NCBI GenBank assembly: GCA_964354225.1
Contig: CAYGZC010000023.1
Location: 1-6,138, forward strand
DNA length: 6,138 bases
Origin: CAYGZC01 sp964354225
GTDB taxonomy: Bacteria; Bacteroidota; Ignavibacteria; UBA10030; SZUA-254
Direction: 5' to 3'
Below are positions 5,487 to 6,138 of the stretch, one piece after another. The notes under the pieces were generated by a model that worked only from the letters and a program-made list of their open reading frames with translations, was not told where the DNA came from and did no database searches. How positions within the stretch are numbered: position 1 is the first letter of the stretch; each line of letters starts with the position of its first letter. A program made the position numbers and the translations under genes.

Positions 5487-5514
5487 AAACCCCGCCGCTC
5501 AAGACGGGGTTTTT
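5487..5514 (+). terminator. Intrinsic terminator after the DUF1059 gene
   Basis: Arms AAACCCCG (5487-5494) and CGGGGTTT (5505-5512) enclose a ten-base loop and run into TTTTTCATTTTT. It lies 30 bases after the stop codon. The stem core AAACCCC/GGGGTTT is the same as in the terminator at 2914-2949. Confidence 0.88.
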
Positions 5515-5545
5515 CATTTTTCAAACTGTTGACTGTAAACAGAAA

Positions 5546-5574
5546 ATATCCTGTTTTTGGAGCGGAAAGGATAT
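5546..5574. repeat. Inverted repeat ATATCCT / AGGATAT
   Basis: Perfect seven-base arms (5546-5552 and 5568-5574) are separated by 15 bases, in the gap between the DUF1059 terminator and the cupredoxin promoter. It could be an operator or a weak second hairpin behind the main terminator. No further support is visible. Confidence 0.3.
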
Positions 5575-5620
5575 ATTTAAATTCTTTCTCTTTTGGCGGG
5601 CGCTTTTTCAATTCCCTCAG

Positions 5621-5629
5621 TGTTATAAT
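5621..5629 (+). promoter_or_regulatory. Extended -10 promoter for the cupredoxin gene
   Basis: TGTTATAAT matches the extended -10 consensus TGnTATAAT exactly. No good -35 is seen at 16-18 bases, which extended -10 promoters can do without. Transcription would start near 5636, giving a leader of about 44 bases. Confidence 0.45.
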
Positions 5630-5679
5630 AATAACAATGTACTAAATCATCATTAACTATAACTTAAGTGTTCTTCTAT

Positions 5680-6021
5680 ATGAAAACGATATCGACATTA
5701 ATAATTTTATCTTTGCTAAGTGTGAACATCGGATTTTCCATTACTCACACAATAACCAACTCCGGGTTTTTGTTCAGTCCGGGTAATCTGACAATCAATC
5801 TTGGCGACACGGTAAAATTTGTTCTCGCCTCAATTCATAACGCTGTTGAAGTAAGTCAGGCGACATGGGATGCAAACGGTAATACATCTAACAGCGGTTT
5901 TACAGTCCCGTTTGGTGGCGGGACTGTCATTCCGCAAGCCGCCCGCACATATTACTACGTGTGTTCAGTTCACGCTGCTTTCGGTATGAAAAGTACCATC
6001 ATGAGACTTCTGAAAAATTAG
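5680..6021 (+). CDS. Exported plastocyanin/azurin-like cupredoxin (type 1 copper protein)
   Basis: Starting at ATG 5680 the product is 113 residues; a GTG at 5668 would add only MFFY in front and is less natural. Residues 1-20 are a signal peptide (MKTISTLIILSLLSVNIGFS). The rest is one cupredoxin fold: GFLFSPGNLTINLGDTVKFV (29-48) is the usual 'F-P--l-I--GDTV-w' strand pair, and the copper ligands are all present as H53 (in SIHNAVEV), C95, H98 and M103 (CSVHAAFGM, the C-x2-H-x4-M loop of plastocyanins). It should bind one copper in the periplasm and carry electrons, but no redox partner is encoded in the window. No strong Shine-Dalgarno is seen, and no GC-rich terminator follows, so read-through into the gene at 6104 is possible. 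The C-terminus (STIMRLLKN) lies shortly after the ligand loop, as usual for the fold. Confidence 0.9.
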   Translation: MKTISTLIILSLLSVNIGFSITHTITNSGFLFSPGNLTINLGDTVKFVLASIHNAVEVSQATWDANGNTSNSGFTVPFGGGTVIPQAARTYYYVCSVHAAFGMKSTIMRLLKN

Positions 6022-6103
6022 TATAAATATTTTTTAAAAACAAGCACCAAACCTTATTCGATGTATTATATTAAGAATACTACAGACGAAAGGTGGAAAC
6101 AAA

Positions 6104-6138
6104 ATGCGAAGCAACAAAATACATAATGTCGATTTATT
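6104..6138 (+). CDS. Start of an unidentified gene, cut by the window edge
   Basis: An ATG at 6104 follows AGGTGG (6091-6096) at seven bases, a strong Shine-Dalgarno. The frame stays open to the edge, giving MRSNKIHNVDL. Eleven codons are too few to assign a family. The N-terminus is not a signal peptide so far, unlike most neighbours. The gap of 82 bases from the cupredoxin gene contains an AT-rich stretch and a small GTATT/AATAC inverted repeat (6063-6080) that may mark its own promoter region. Confidence 0.5.
   Translation, partial: MRSNKIHNVDL

Overview
The window is a 6.1 kb piece of a bacterial chromosome of moderate GC content, dominated by envelope and exported proteins. No mobile element, CRISPR array, tRNA or rRNA was recognised. 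The mix of an N-terminal DUF5916/CBM9-like domain, an ECF sigma factor operon ending in a DUF4097 protein, an NTF2-like plus serine-hydrolase fusion, an exported DUF1059 protein and a single-domain cupredoxin would fit the Bacteroidota/Chlorobiota/Ignavibacteria neighbourhood. Several genes have clear Shine-Dalgarno sequences (GGAG, AAGGA, AGGTGG), which is less typical of Bacteroidia proper. The taxonomic call is inference from protein flavour only.

Layout. (a) 1-273, minus strand: the N-terminus of an exported DUF5916/CBM9-like protein that runs off the left edge. (b) 274-463: a divergent intergenic region holding two opposed ECF-type promoter matches that share the core TGYAACATTT. (c) 464-2891, plus strand: a tightly coupled operon of ECF sigma factor, single-pass membrane protein (probable anti-sigma factor) and secreted DUF4097 beta-solenoid protein, with both junctions being ATGA overlaps. 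(d) 2914-2949: a strong hairpin that can terminate in both directions between the operon and a convergent cold-shock protein gene (2977-3180, minus). (e) 3181-3548: a non-coding stretch with two small palindromes. (f) 3549-4943: an exported serine hydrolase of the beta-lactamase/penicillin-binding-protein superfamily. (g) 5140-5457: a small exported DUF1059 protein followed by a good intrinsic terminator. (h) 5680-6021: an exported type-1 copper protein. (i) 6104-6138: the start of another gene with a good ribosome binding site.

How the parts may work together. The sigma/membrane protein/DUF4097 set reads as a self-regulated envelope-sensing module. The sigma factor would be held at the membrane by the second gene product and would transcribe its own operon from the TGTAAC-N17-CGTC promoter. 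The same sigma factor may also drive the divergent DUF5916 gene, whose promoter region has a TGCAAC-N16-CGTT match. The periplasmic part of the probable anti-sigma factor and the secreted DUF4097 protein would meet outside the inner membrane. The genes to the right look like independent transcription units for exported proteins. I see no sign of a wholly new defence or mobile system. The most distinctive items are the paired ECF promoters, the cysteine-free probable anti-sigma factor and the very regular 36-residue repeat of the DUF4097 protein.
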